From the NCBI RefSeq assembly GCF_008632955.1, contig NZ_CP043959.1, positions 6,200,001 through 6,264,000 of the forward strand: a stretch of DNA of 64,000 nucleotides, read 5' to 3'. The DNA is from Streptomyces tendae. Its GTDB lineage: Bacteria; Actinomycetota; Actinomycetes; Streptomycetales; Streptomycetaceae. Below the pieces are notes generated by a model that searched no databases, was not told the origin of the DNA, and saw only the letters and a list, made by a program, of their open reading frames with translations. The position numbers and the translations under genes were made by a program. This document shows positions 17,002 to 26,414 of the stretch, piece by piece (positions within the stretch are counted from its first letter, which is position 1; each line of letters begins with the position of its first letter).

Positions 17002-18084
17002 CTACTGGTCGGAGGAGAAGCGGACCGCCCCCGCGGGGATCCTCGCGTCGCACCACACCCGCACGCCCTCCCGCAGCTCGTTGCGCGCACCGATCACCGC
17101 GCCGTCGCCTATCACCGTCCCGGTGAGCACCGACCGCTCCCCCACCCGCGCCCGCGTCCCGATCAGCGAGTCCGTGACGACGGCGCCCGGCTCGATCACC
17201 GCACCGGGCAGGATCGTGGAGCCGTACACCCGCGCGCCCTCCGCCACGAACGCCCCCTCGCCCACCACTGTCCCGCCCGCGAGCTTCGCGTCCGGCGCGA
17301 CCGTCGCCGTCGGCAGCACCAGCCGGTCACCGCACCGTCCGGGCACCGCCGGCGACGGCGCCCGCCCGAGCACCAGGTCCGCCGACCCCCGCACGAACGC
17401 CGCCGGGGTGCCCAGGTCCAGCCAGTACGTGGAGTCGACCATCCCCTGCAGATGCGCCCCCGCCGCCAGCAGGCCCGGGAACGTCTCCCGCTCCACCGAC
17501 ACCACCCGCCCCGCCGGGATCGTGTCGATGACCGACCGCCGGAACACGTACGCCCCCGCGTTGATCTGGTCGGTGACGATCTCCTCCGGCGTCTGCGGCT
17601 TCTCCAGGAAGGCCAGCACCCTCCCGGTCCCGTCGGTCGGCACCAGCCCGTACGCGCGCGGGTCGGTCACCTGCGTCAGGTGCAGCGAGACATCGGCCCC
17701 CGACGTCTCGTGCGTCCGCACCAGCGCCCGGATGTCCAGCCCCGTGAGGATGTCCCCGTTGAACACCAGCACCGGCTCGTCCGGCCCCGAGTGCAGCCGC
17801 GAGGCGACGTTGCGGATGGCGCCGCCCGTCCCGAGCGGCTCCTCCTCCGTGACGTACTCGATGTGCAGCCCCAGCGCCGACCCGTCGCCGAAGTGCGGCT
17901 CGAAGACCTCGGCCAGGTAGGACGTGGCGAGCACGATGTGCTCCACGCCCGCCGCGCGGGCCCGCGCGAGCTGGTGCGTGAGGAACGGCACCCCGGCGGC
18001 CGGGACCATGGGCTTGGGCGTGTGCACCGTGAGCGGGCGCAGCCGCGTGCCCTTGCCGCCGACCAGGAGGATCGCTTCTGTCAC
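17002..18084 (-). CDS. Nucleotidyltransferase, mannose-1-phosphate guanylyltransferase-like
   Basis: 360 residues. N-terminal nucleotidyltransferase domain (1-235) with LLVGGKGTRLRPLT (residues 6-19), TPKPMVP, a metal-binding GDI around 109-111 (VFNGDILTG) and FLEKP. C-terminal left-handed beta-helix with hexapeptide repeats (GTVVGEGAFVAEGARVYGSTILPGAVIEPGA). In this genomic position the enzyme most likely makes GDP-mannose from mannose-1-phosphate (M. tuberculosis ManB/Rv3264c type), though glucose-1-phosphate transferases look similar. The substrate is inferred from the manA/manB block. Confidence 0.85.
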   Translation of the reverse strand: MTEAILLVGGKGTRLRPLTVHTPKPMVPAAGVPFLTHQLARARAAGVEHIVLATSYLAEVFEPHFGDGSALGLHIEYVTEEEPLGTGGAIRNVASRLHSGPDEPVLVFNGDILTGLDIRALVRTHETSGADVSLHLTQVTDPRAYGLVPTDGTGRVLAFLEKPQTPEEIVTDQINAGAYVFRRSVIDTIPAGRVVSVERETFPGLLAAGAHLQGMVDSTYWLDLGTPAAFVRGSADLVLGRAPSPAVPGRCGDRLVLPTATVAPDAKLAGGTVVGEGAFVAEGARVYGSTILPGAVIEPGAVVTDSLIGTRARVGERSVLTGTVIGDGAVIGARNELREGVRVWCDARIPAGAVRFSSDQ

Positions 18085-18109
18085 CTGTCGTCTCTGCTTC
18101 CTGCCGGGA

Positions 18110-18133
18110 CCGGCCGAACTGTCTTTCGGCCGG
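18110..18133 (-). terminator. Hairpin between PGRP amidase and nucleotidyltransferase genes
   Basis: CCGGCCGAA (18110-18118) pairs with TTCGGCCGG (18125-18133) over a 6-base loop. It lies in the 97-base gap between two leftward genes and may separate their transcripts or structure the leader of the downstream one. Confidence 0.5.
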
Positions 18134-18181
18134 CCAGTGTATGCAGACCGTCCCCGGCAGGAGAGGAGCGGCCGGCCCGCC

Positions 18182-19726
18182 TCAGCGGCCCTGGTACCCG
18201 GCCGCCTTGGAGCGCACGCTGCTCAGCTTTTTGTACAGCTTCCCCCCGGGGCAGGAGGTGTTGAACCCGTCCCGGTGACCGGAGATCACCTTCATCTTCA
18301 CCTTCTTGCCCTTCGCGTACAGGTTTCCACCGCCGGACGTCAGGGTGGTCTTGGCCTTCGGATTCATGCCGTACAGCCCGAGCTTCCAGGCGGTGAGCCG
18401 GGCGACGGCCTTCACCGCCTTGGACGACGGCTTCTTGGAGCCGTAGGAGCCGATGACGGCGATGCCGGTGGTCTTGGAGTTGAAGCCGAGGGTGTGGGCG
18501 CCCTTGACGGCCTTCGCCACGCCTCCGGCCCGGCCCTCGTAGATCCGGCCGCACTTGTCGACGAGGAAGTTGTAGCCGATGTCCCGCCAGCCCAGGCTCT
18601 TGGTGTGGTAGCGGTAGAAGCCGCGGATCAGGGACGGCGCCTGCGAGCAGGAGTAGCCGTTGCCGGACGCGGTGTGGTGCACGAAGGCCGCCTTGACCTT
18701 GGTCGTGTACGAGAAGTTCTTCTCGCGCAGGCTCTCGTCGGCTCCCCAGCCGCGCCGGGTGACGATGGAGGGGCGGGGCCCGATGTGCGCGTCGGCCTGC
18801 TGCTGCACGGTCAGTTCGGAGCCGCGCAGGGTGACGAGCTCCTGCCGGGTCTCCTCGGCGGTCAGCATCGGGATCTCGGTGGCGCCGAGCGGCGCGATGT
18901 CGGAGTTGGCGGCGGAGGCGGCCTTCGCCGCGGCGGTCATGACGCCGGTACGGGGGGCCTCCGCGCCGCTGCCGGAAGAAACGGCCTCGGCCGGCTCCGC
19001 GTCCCCCGGGTCGACGAGGTCGAGCCGCATCCCCGCGGGCAGCGCGGGAACCCCGCCGCCACCGGCCACGGCCTCATCCGCCTCGACCGCGCCTGACCCC
19101 ACGTCACCTGAACCCATGTCGACCGGGTCCACGTCGACCGGGTCCACGTCACCCGCCTCCGCGTCCGGCTCCGGTGCACCACCCGCCGGCTCACCGGCAT
19201 CCGTCTCACCGGCCTCCGGCCGCACCCGCACCTCGACGCCGTTCGACTCGCCCACCCACAGCGGTGCCGTGGCGCCCCGTACCCGTCCGGAGGCGGCCTC
19301 GGCGGAGTCCGGGTCCGCCCCGTGCTCGGTGTAGTGGGTCTCGACGTCCTGCCAGTCGGACCACTCCCCGGTGGACACCGCACGGGTGCGGACCTGCACC
19401 CGGCCGTGCAGGGCGGCGGAGGGGTCGTCCCAGACGACACCGAGGAGGGAGAAGTTCCGTACGGCCCGCGGCGCCAGGCCGAGCACGGCGCCGGAGGCGC
19501 GGTCGTGGGTGAGGGGCCCCAGGGGCAGCGACTGGGTGCTGCCGGGGGCCTCGGGGACGCCGGGAGTACCGGAGTTCACCGCCGCCCGCGTGGCCGCGTC
19601 CGTTGTCGGCGCCGGTCTCTCGGCCGACGCGACGGCAGGCGGGGTGAGCGGGAGGGCGAGGGCCGCGGCGCAGGTGACGCCGATTGAGGAAGCAAGAATT
19701 CCACGCATGCCCCTGAGCTTGGACAT
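18182..19726 (-). CDS. Secreted PGRP-domain N-acetylmuramoyl-L-alanine amidase
   Basis: 514 residues from ATG 19726 (MSKLRGMRGILASSIGVT), chosen because it gives a clean Sec signal peptide ending near ASA; the frame extends nine codons upstream. The middle is a Ser/Pro/acidic linker with VDPVD repeats. The C-terminal 200 residues are a PGRP/Amidase_2 domain: RRGWGADESL, FVHHTASGN (zinc His), GYNFLVDKCGRIYEGRAGG, ISGHRDGFNTSCPG (zinc His and Cys). All three zinc ligands are present, so it should cleave the stem-peptide amide of peptidoglycan outside the membrane. Confidence 0.88.
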   Translation of the reverse strand: MSKLRGMRGILASSIGVTCAAALALPLTPPAVASAERPAPTTDAATRAAVNSGTPGVPEAPGSTQSLPLGPLTHDRASGAVLGLAPRAVRNFSLLGVVWDDPSAALHGRVQVRTRAVSTGEWSDWQDVETHYTEHGADPDSAEAASGRVRGATAPLWVGESNGVEVRVRPEAGETDAGEPAGGAPEPDAEAGDVDPVDVDPVDMGSGDVGSGAVEADEAVAGGGGVPALPAGMRLDLVDPGDAEPAEAVSSGSGAEAPRTGVMTAAAKAASAANSDIAPLGATEIPMLTAEETRQELVTLRGSELTVQQQADAHIGPRPSIVTRRGWGADESLREKNFSYTTKVKAAFVHHTASGNGYSCSQAPSLIRGFYRYHTKSLGWRDIGYNFLVDKCGRIYEGRAGGVAKAVKGAHTLGFNSKTTGIAVIGSYGSKKPSSKAVKAVARLTAWKLGLYGMNPKAKTTLTSGGGNLYAKGKKVKMKVISGHRDGFNTSCPGGKLYKKLSSVRSKAAGYQGR

Positions 19727-19848
19727 AGTCAGACAAATCTGTCCATCGGGCATGTGACGGGCTGTCGGCTGCCGTTCCCCCGAACCGGTGCCCCGCGCCT
19801 GGCCCGCGCGGAGGATGCGCGCGGCCGGGGCCGCGTACCCTTGCGCGG

Positions 19849-20610
19849 GTGAACGCCACCGACCGCACCCCTGCCGACCTGCTGAGTTCCGCGCTCGCCG
19901 CGGACCCGGGACGCCCCCTGGTGACCTTCTACGACGACGCCACGGGCGAGCGGGTCGAATTGTCCGTGGCCACCTTCGCCAATTGGGTGGCCAAGACCGC
20001 GAACCTGCTCCAGGACGAACTGTCCGTCGAACCCGGCGACCGGGTGACCCTCCTGCTGCCGGCTCACTGGCAGACCGCGGTGTGGCTGCTGGCGTGCGCG
20101 TCGGTGGGCGTGGTCGCGGACGTCGCGGGCGATCCGTCCGCCGCGGACGTGGTGGTGAGCGGCCCGGAGCCGGAGACGCTGGAGGCCGCCCGCGCCTGCT
20201 CCGGCCCCCGGATCGCGCTGGCGCTGCGGCCGCTCGGCGGGCGCTTCCCGCAGCCGCCGACGGGGTTCGCCGACTACGCCGTGGAGGTGCCGGGCCAGGG
20301 CGACCGGTTCGTGCCGTACGCGCCCGTCGACCCGGAGGAGCCGGCGCTGATCGTGGCGGGCCGGGAGTTCACCGGGGCGGAGGTCGTGGAGCGGGCCCGG
20401 GCAGAGGCGCCGGAGCTCGGCCTGACCGGCCCCGCCTCGCGCATCCTGTCGGGGCTGCCGTACGACACGTGGGAAGGGCTGAACGCCGGGCTGTACGCAC
20501 CGCTGGCGACCGGCGGCTCGGTCGTGCTGTGCCGGAACCTGGACCGGCTCGGCGCCGACGCCCTGGACAAGAGGGTGGAGAGCGAACGGGTCACCGCCCT
20601 CTTCCGCTGA
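19849..20610 (+). CDS. TIGR03089 family protein (truncated AMP-binding-like)
   Basis: 253 residues from GTG 19849. It resembles the first part of an acyl-adenylate ligase (DLLSSALAADPGRPLVTFYDDATGERVELS, then PGDRVTLLLPAHWQTAVWLLACASVGVVAD) but ends before the P-loop and adenylation motifs, as is normal for TIGR03089, a family confined to high-GC Gram-positives. The function is unknown. It lies beside the LCP cluster, as its mycobacterial relative lies beside lcp1. Confidence 0.82.
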   Translation: MNATDRTPADLLSSALAADPGRPLVTFYDDATGERVELSVATFANWVAKTANLLQDELSVEPGDRVTLLLPAHWQTAVWLLACASVGVVADVAGDPSAADVVVSGPEPETLEAARACSGPRIALALRPLGGRFPQPPTGFADYAVEVPGQGDRFVPYAPVDPEEPALIVAGREFTGAEVVERARAEAPELGLTGPASRILSGLPYDTWEGLNAGLYAPLATGGSVVLCRNLDRLGADALDKRVESERVTALFR

Positions 20611-21294
20611 CCCGCCCGCCCCGGGCCGGGCCCCGTCCGACCGGGTCCGGCCCCGCGGCCCCACCACGGACCGGACCCGCCCGACACGGACCGCTCCTCG
20701 CCCCCGGACCGGGCCCGCCACCCCACCACGCACCGGGCACTGCCCGACCAGGCCCGGCCCCGCCGCCACCACGGACCGGACCGCCTCCCACCAGATCCGG
20801 CCCCGCCACCACGGCCCTGGTCCCACCCGACCCGGCCCTCCTCCAGTCAGATCGGTGCCCGCCCACCGACCGGCCACGGACCGGACCCCGTCCAACCAGG
20901 CCCGGCCCCGCCGCCACCACGGACCGGACCCCGTCCGACCAGATCCGGCCCCGCCGCCACGGCCCTACGGCCCACCCGACCACGCCCGGCCCCCCTCCGA
21001 CCAGAGCCGGGCCCCGCCCACCTCCCCGCCACGGACCGGACCCCGTCCAACCAGGCCCGGCCCCGCCGCCACCACGGACCGGACCGCCTCCCACCAGATC
21101 CGGCCCCGCCGCCCGCCACGGACCGGCCCCCCGACCAGGTCCGGCCCGCCGCCACCCACTCCGCCTCACCCGTTCGGCTCAGCATCACCCTTCGCCCCTC
21201 CCCCGTTCGCGTCATCGTCGTAAGAAGCGGCACGCAGCACGCACCCGTGCGCCGTCCCGGCCCGTACGTCGCACGCAGGGAGGGGTGACCCGGC
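20611..21294. repeat. 680-bp noncoding region dominated by imperfect repeats
   Basis: From about 20640 to 21165 the sequence is built from diverged copies of a roughly 45-base GC-rich unit (ACGGACCGGACC...TCC.ACCAG..CCGGCCCCGCCGCC). Two long stretches recur exactly: 20748-20807 equals 21051-21110 (60 bases), and 20874-20930 equals 21029-21085 (57 bases). All frames are open because of composition and no frame is preserved between copies, so it is not coding. The last 100 bases form the leader of the first LCP gene. Confidence 0.8.
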
Positions 21295-22509
21295 ATGAGC
21301 GACACCGCAGGCACCTCCCCCGAGGGACAGGAACCGCCGGGGCGCACCCCCGGCCGGGGCTCCGGCACCGGCTCCTCGCCGAGCGGGCGCGGTGTGGCCC
21401 GCCGGCGCCGGCGGCGCTGGGTGTGGGGCACCGGCATCGCCGTCTCCCTCGCGCTGGTGGGCGCCGCGGCCGCCGGGTGGGCGGTGTACATGAAGCTGGA
21501 GGGGAACATCACCCCGGACGAGGCGGCGGCGGCCGAGCTCGCCCGGTACGAGAAGGACCGGCCCACCGCGCTGGTGAAGGACGCCCTGAACCTCCTGCTG
21601 ATCGGCTCGGACTCGCGCGCGGGCGCGGAGAACGGCCGCTACGGCCACGACCCGGGGACCGAGCGCTCGGACACGGTGATCCTGCTGCACCTGTCGGCGG
21701 GCCGGCAGAGCGCCACCGCGGTGTCGATACCGCGGGACCTGATGGTGGACGTGCCCGACTGCCGCCGCCCCGACGGTTCGCGTTCGGCGCCGATGTTCGC
21801 GCAGTTCAACGCCGCTTTCGAGGTGGGCGGCTCGGCCTGCACCGTCCGCACCGTCGAGAAGCTCACCGACATCCGCGTGGACCACCACGTCGTCGTCGAC
21901 TTCGAGGGCTTCAAGGACATGGTCGACGCCGTGGACGGCGTCGAGGTGTGCCTGCGCGAGCCCATAGACGACAAGGACGCCGATCTGCGCCTCCCGGCGG
22001 GGCGGGTGACCCTCGACGGGGAACAGGCGCTCGGCTACGTGCGCGCCCGCAAGACGCTCGGGGACGGCAGCGACACCGGCCGCATCGAGCGCCAGCAGCG
22101 GTTCCTCGGCGCGCTGGTGAACAAGGTCCGCAGCAACGGCGTCCTGCTGAATCCGGTGAAGCTGTACCCCCTGCTGGACGCGGCCACCTCGTCGCTGACC
22201 ACGGACCCCGGGCTGGCCAGCTTGCGCGGCTTGTACGAACTCGTACGAGGGGTGCGCGACATCCCCACGGAAGGGGTGCAATTCCTCACCGTGCCGCGGG
22301 AGTCGTATGCCGGGGACGTCAATCGGGACCAGCTCGCCCAGCCCGCCGCCGGGGAACTGTTCGAGCGGCTGCGTAAGGACGAACCCGTGAGCGTGAATAC
22401 GCACGGTGAGCAAAAGGCCACGCAAAAGGAAACGGGGGCGCCGCCGCAGAGCAGTTCCCCGGCACCGACGTTCTCCGGGAACACGGCCGCCGAGGACAGC
22501 TGCGCGTAA
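21295..22509 (+). CDS. LCP-family glycopolymer transferase 1 (no LytR_C domain)
   Basis: 404 residues from ATG 21295 with a strong GGAGGGG site. A basic cytoplasmic N-terminus (RRRRRR near 37-41) precedes one span at 43-65, then an extracellular LCP domain with SDSR (105-108), TERSDTVILL, SIPRDLMVDVP, VDHHVVVDFEGF and GYVRARKTL. The arginines thought to grip the lipid pyrophosphate (SDSR, ERSD, PRD, RAR) are present. LCP enzymes move lipid-linked glycopolymers to peptidoglycan. The tail is Ser/Thr/Pro-rich and lacks LytR_C. First of six LCP genes in 12 kb. Confidence 0.9.
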   Translation: MSDTAGTSPEGQEPPGRTPGRGSGTGSSPSGRGVARRRRRRWVWGTGIAVSLALVGAAAAGWAVYMKLEGNITPDEAAAAELARYEKDRPTALVKDALNLLLIGSDSRAGAENGRYGHDPGTERSDTVILLHLSAGRQSATAVSIPRDLMVDVPDCRRPDGSRSAPMFAQFNAAFEVGGSACTVRTVEKLTDIRVDHHVVVDFEGFKDMVDAVDGVEVCLREPIDDKDADLRLPAGRVTLDGEQALGYVRARKTLGDGSDTGRIERQQRFLGALVNKVRSNGVLLNPVKLYPLLDAATSSLTTDPGLASLRGLYELVRGVRDIPTEGVQFLTVPRESYAGDVNRDQLAQPAAGELFERLRKDEPVSVNTHGEQKATQKETGAPPQSSSPAPTFSGNTAAEDSCA

Positions 22510-22751
22510 AAGAAACCCAAAGGGAACTCACAGACTCCGAACTCCTGTCCACGGAAATGGGTGGAATGCCCCTTGTGAGGGCGTGGAATTCGTCACCGAC
22601 GTCGCCCGGGGCCGATCGGGCCCGTTAGTGTGAGCCCTCCGGTGCGTCCGTTCCTTCAGGTCCGTCCTGAGATCCCGCACTGTGTGACCGAGACCCGAGC
22701 GCCTGGGAGGGGAAAGGCGCCGCGTGGCCCCGACGGAGGATTCGAGCGACC

Positions 22752-24521
22752 GTGGACGCGCAAGGCCGTGGGCGGGGAGAGAACATCGATCCCGCAGACC
22801 AGTGGGTACTCAATCCGAGCACCGGCGAATACGAACTGCGACTGGGCCCTTCCGCACCGCAGTCGCCCATTCCCTCTCCGCGTGGGCCACGGCCCCCCGG
22901 TGCGGGAAACGCGCGGCCACGTTCGTCGACGCCCGAGCGGGCGCCCGAGCGCCCGGGCCGGCCCTCGCCCGAGCGTGAGACGCCCGGGCGGGACGTGCCG
23001 CCGCAGCGCCGGCGCCGGGGTGCGCCGGAGGAGCCGCCGCCCGGCCGCCGCGGTCGCCGCCCGGCGAAGAAGAACAAGAAGGCGAAGAAGGCCCTGCTCT
23101 GGGGCAGCGGCACCCTGGCGTTCCTCGTGCTCGGCACGGGCGTGGCCGGTTACCTGTACCTGGAGCACCTGAACGACAACATCACGTCCGTGTCGGACGA
23201 CGGCGCGAGCACCGGTGGCTTCAAGAAGGACCAGGCCATCAACATCCTGCTGATCGGTACCGACAAGCGCACCGGCGCGGGCAACGAGGGCTACGGCGAC
23301 AAGGGCAGCGAGGGTCACGCCGACACCACGATCCTGCTGCACGTGTCCAAGGACCGCTCCAACGCGACCGCGCTGAGCATCCCGCGCGACCTGATAGTCG
23401 ACGTCCCGGACTGCCCGACCGAGCAGGAGGACGGCAGTCAGAAGGTCATCCCCGGCTCCACCGGCGTCCGCTTCAACACCAGCCTCGGCCAGGGCGGCCG
23501 TACGCCCAGCTGCACCATGCGGACCGTGACCGAGCTGACCGGTATCAAGCCGGACAACTTCATGGTGGCGGACTTCAACGCGGTCAAGACACTGACCACG
23601 GCGGTCGGCGGCGTCGAGGTGTGCCTGGGCAAGGACATCGACGACCCCGACTCGCACCTGAAGCTGCCCAAGGGCACGCACAGGATCGAGGGCGAGCAGG
23701 CGCTGGCGTTCGTCCGCACCCGGCACTCGGTGGGTCTGGGCGGCGACCTGAGCCGCATCGAGCTTCAGCAGCAGTTCCTCAGCGCGCTGATGCGCGAGCT
23801 GAAGTCGAACGACACGCTCACCAGCCCGTCGAAGATGCTCAAGCTGGCCGAGGCGGGCACCGAGGCGCTCACCGTCGACTCCCAGCTGGACAGCATCAAC
23901 AAGCTCAAGGACCTCGGCATGGAGCTGGGCAAGCTCAATGTCAAGAACCTGACCTTCGCCACGATCCCGGTGATCGACAACCCGGCGGAGAAGGTGAAGG
24001 CGACCGTCGTCCTCAACGAGGCGGAGGCGCCGCAGGTCTTCGACATGATCCGCAACGACGTGTCGTTCACCGAGGTCAAGCAGCAGAAGAAGAAGGAGAA
24101 GGCCGCCGTCGCCGCCCGCCTCAAGGGCGAGAAGGCCCCGGCGTCCGAGGTGCGGGTGCGCATCCTCAACGGCGGCGCGCCCTCCGGAAGCGCCCAGTCG
24201 ACCCTGAGCTGGCTCCAGGTCGAGCAGGGCGTCGGCAAGTCGGAGAACGCGGGCAACGCGCCCGCGGAGCTGGCGAAGACCACCCTCGAGTACGCGCCCG
24301 GCCAGGCGGACCAGGCGCGTCGGCTGGCCGACATCATGGGCCTGTCCGGGTCGGCGATGAAGCCGGGCGAGAGCGTCACCAACGCCCAGGGACTGCCCGC
24401 GATGACGCTGACCCTCGGCAAGGACTTCAAGGGGGCGGGCGTCAAGGTCAGCGCGCCCACGGCCAAGGTGCCCGACAGCGCCAAGAAGTCCACGGCCGAC
24501 AAGGTCGTGTGCGCCGAGTAG
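22752..24521 (+). CDS. LCP-family glycopolymer transferase 2 with LytR_C domain
   Basis: 589 residues from GTG 22752, preceded by GGAGGA. It opens with a cytoplasmic motif DPADQWVLNPSTGEYELRL (13-31), also found in the LCP gene at 61 kb, followed by a Pro/Arg-rich stretch, one span at 114-136, and an LCP domain (NILLIGTDKRTG, GHADTTILLHV, SIPRDLIVDVPDC, VRTRHSVG). The C-terminal region from about residue 462 (VRVRILNGGAPSGSAQ) is LytR_C. The usual Arg just before the catalytic-region Asp is replaced (HAD instead of RSD). Confidence 0.9.
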   Translation: MDAQGRGRGENIDPADQWVLNPSTGEYELRLGPSAPQSPIPSPRGPRPPGAGNARPRSSTPERAPERPGRPSPERETPGRDVPPQRRRRGAPEEPPPGRRGRRPAKKNKKAKKALLWGSGTLAFLVLGTGVAGYLYLEHLNDNITSVSDDGASTGGFKKDQAINILLIGTDKRTGAGNEGYGDKGSEGHADTTILLHVSKDRSNATALSIPRDLIVDVPDCPTEQEDGSQKVIPGSTGVRFNTSLGQGGRTPSCTMRTVTELTGIKPDNFMVADFNAVKTLTTAVGGVEVCLGKDIDDPDSHLKLPKGTHRIEGEQALAFVRTRHSVGLGGDLSRIELQQQFLSALMRELKSNDTLTSPSKMLKLAEAGTEALTVDSQLDSINKLKDLGMELGKLNVKNLTFATIPVIDNPAEKVKATVVLNEAEAPQVFDMIRNDVSFTEVKQQKKKEKAAVAARLKGEKAPASEVRVRILNGGAPSGSAQSTLSWLQVEQGVGKSENAGNAPAELAKTTLEYAPGQADQARRLADIMGLSGSAMKPGESVTNAQGLPAMTLTLGKDFKGAGVKVSAPTAKVPDSAKKSTADKVVCAE

Positions 24522-24528
24522 GCACCTG

Positions 24529-24569
24529 ACGGGCCCGTTTCGCGTCCTAGAGGGCGCGGACGGGCCCGT
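24529..24569 (+). terminator. Inverted repeat between LCP genes 2 and 3
   Basis: ACGGGCCCGT occurs at 24529-24538 and 24560-24569; being self-complementary, the two copies can pair around an inner GC-rich segment to form a long hairpin. It begins 8 bases after the stop of LCP 2. A related block (CTGACGGGCCC...) recurs upstream of LCP 4 near 26328, so the element was duplicated with the gene. Confidence 0.5.
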
Positions 24570-24598
24570 TCCATGTCCAGGGGTGGGGAGACCTCACG

Positions 24599-26254
24599 AT
24601 GACGCGAAGCGATGTGCACGAGGAGGGGGCACGGCCGGACGGTGCCCCGCGCCGGTCCGGCCCGCCGGACGGGGGCCGTTCCGAAGGGCGGCACGCCCCG
24701 GAGGACGGCGACGCCCCGGGAAGAGGCCAGGGCAGGCCGCGCGGCGGCCGGGGCCGGCGGGTCCTGCGCTGGTCGGCGACGACCCTGGCGGTGCTGATAC
24801 TCGGCACGGCCGGCGCCGGTTACCTGTACTACGACCACCTCAACGACAACCTGGTCAAGGGCGAGCGCAGCAGCGGCGACTCCAAGGCCCGGCGCTCCGA
24901 GCCCAACGCGGCCGGGCAGACGCCCCTGAACATCCTGCTGATCGGCTCCGACAGCCGCGCCTCCCAGGCCAACGTCGAGCTCGGCGGTGGCCGGGACACC
25001 CGCGGCAACCCGCCGCTGGGCGACGTGCAGATGCTGATCCACCTCGCCGCCGACCGCAGGAGCGCGGCCGTGGTGAGCATCCCGCGCGACACCCGGGTCG
25101 ACATCCCCAAGTGCACCGACCCGGACACCGGGGCGACGTACCCGGCGACCAACGACATCATCAACACCTCGCTCGCCCGCGGCGGTCCGGGCTGCACGCT
25201 CGCGACGTGGGAGAACCTCACCGGCGTCTACGTCGACCACTGGATGACCATCGACTTCGCGGGCGTGGTGCGGATGGCCGACGCCGTCGGCGGTGTCGAC
25301 GTCTGCGTGAACCAGAACGTCTGGGACCGGCCGCTGCCCGGCGTGCCCGGGGGCTCCGGGCTGAAGCTGCGGGCCGGGACGACCAAGGTGGAGGGCGTCG
25401 AGGCGCTGCAGTGGCTGCGCACCCGGCACGCCTGGGGCAGCGACATCCTGCGCACCCGGGCGCAGCGCATGTACATGAACTCGATGATCCGCACGCTGCG
25501 CGGCCAGAACGTCTTCACCGACACCGGCCGGCTCACCGGCCTCGCCGAGGCGGCCACCAAGTCGCTGCGGGTCTCCGAGGAGATCGGCTCGGTGAAGAAG
25601 CTGTACGACCTGGCGATGCAGCTCAGAACGGTGCCGCCGGACCGCATCACCATGACCACGCTGCCCACCGTCGCGGACCCGCAGAACGCCAACCATCTGC
25701 TCCCGGCCGGGGAGAGCGCCGAGCGGATGTGGGCCATGCTCCGCGACGACGTGTCCTTCGACAAGAAGGGCGGCAGGACCACGCAGAACGGCGGCGGGAA
25801 GGCGTCCCGCCAGGTGCGGACCGCGGACCCCTCCGCCCCGGACGACCGGATCGAGGTGCTGGTGAGCAACGCCACCCGCTCCGCGACCGAGGGCCCGGTC
25901 ACCGGCCGGGCGGGCGTGATCGCGCAGGAGCTGGCCGCGAAGGGCTTCACCCGGGCCGTGCGGGACACCTCGGCCGCGCTGGCCGAGGAGCGGACCGTGG
26001 TGCGCTACCCGAGCGCCGGTCTCCAGGGGGACGCCCAGCGGGTCGCCAAGTCCCTGGGCATCCCTATGACGTCGGTGCGCCGGTCCGCCGACGTCGCGGG
26101 CGTCACCGTGGTGGTCGGCGCGGACTGGCGCGAGGGCGACACGTATCCGCGGCAGGAACCACCGAAGGCGGGGGATCTGCCGGCCGACGTCGACTCCCTC
26201 AGCGCGGCCGAGAAGGGCGCCTGCATGAACGTCTACGCACCCTACCGCTGGTAA
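24599..26254 (+). CDS. LCP-family glycopolymer transferase 3 with LytR_C domain
   Basis: 551 residues from ATG 24599 after a GGGGAG site. Cytoplasmic tail (1-54), one span (57-77), LCP domain with NILLIGSDSRASQ, PLGDVQMLIHL, SIPRDTRVDIPKC and WLRTRHAWG, then LytR_C from about 415 (IEVLVSNATRSATEGPVTGRAG). The canonical RSDT is LGDV. Strongly similar throughout to LCP 4, including YLYY at the end of the span, ending CMNVYAPYRW versus CMHVDPNFSW. A tandem duplicate, probably with an overlapping role. Confidence 0.9.
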   Translation: MTRSDVHEEGARPDGAPRRSGPPDGGRSEGRHAPEDGDAPGRGQGRPRGGRGRRVLRWSATTLAVLILGTAGAGYLYYDHLNDNLVKGERSSGDSKARRSEPNAAGQTPLNILLIGSDSRASQANVELGGGRDTRGNPPLGDVQMLIHLAADRRSAAVVSIPRDTRVDIPKCTDPDTGATYPATNDIINTSLARGGPGCTLATWENLTGVYVDHWMTIDFAGVVRMADAVGGVDVCVNQNVWDRPLPGVPGGSGLKLRAGTTKVEGVEALQWLRTRHAWGSDILRTRAQRMYMNSMIRTLRGQNVFTDTGRLTGLAEAATKSLRVSEEIGSVKKLYDLAMQLRTVPPDRITMTTLPTVADPQNANHLLPAGESAERMWAMLRDDVSFDKKGGRTTQNGGGKASRQVRTADPSAPDDRIEVLVSNATRSATEGPVTGRAGVIAQELAAKGFTRAVRDTSAALAEERTVVRYPSAGLQGDAQRVAKSLGIPMTSVRRSADVAGVTVVVGADWREGDTYPRQEPPKAGDLPADVDSLSAAEKGACMNVYAPYRW

Positions 26255-26414
26255 CGGGCCGCGGGGTCCGCGGGAACGCCTGATGCCGGCCGTGCCTTGG
26301 CGAAATCGAGGGATTTCCCGGGGCAACTGACGGGCCCTTCGTGCGTCTAACAGGACGCAGGGCGGGCCTGCTTGTCGGAGCGAGGTGTTTCCAGGGGTGG
26401 GAAGGACGGGGGCA

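Noticed and set aside
19729..20895. Minus-strand open frame rich in Gly/Arg/Pro across the repeat array
   Set aside because: Repeat units do not keep one phase and all frames are open; it runs opposite to the TIGR03089 gene.
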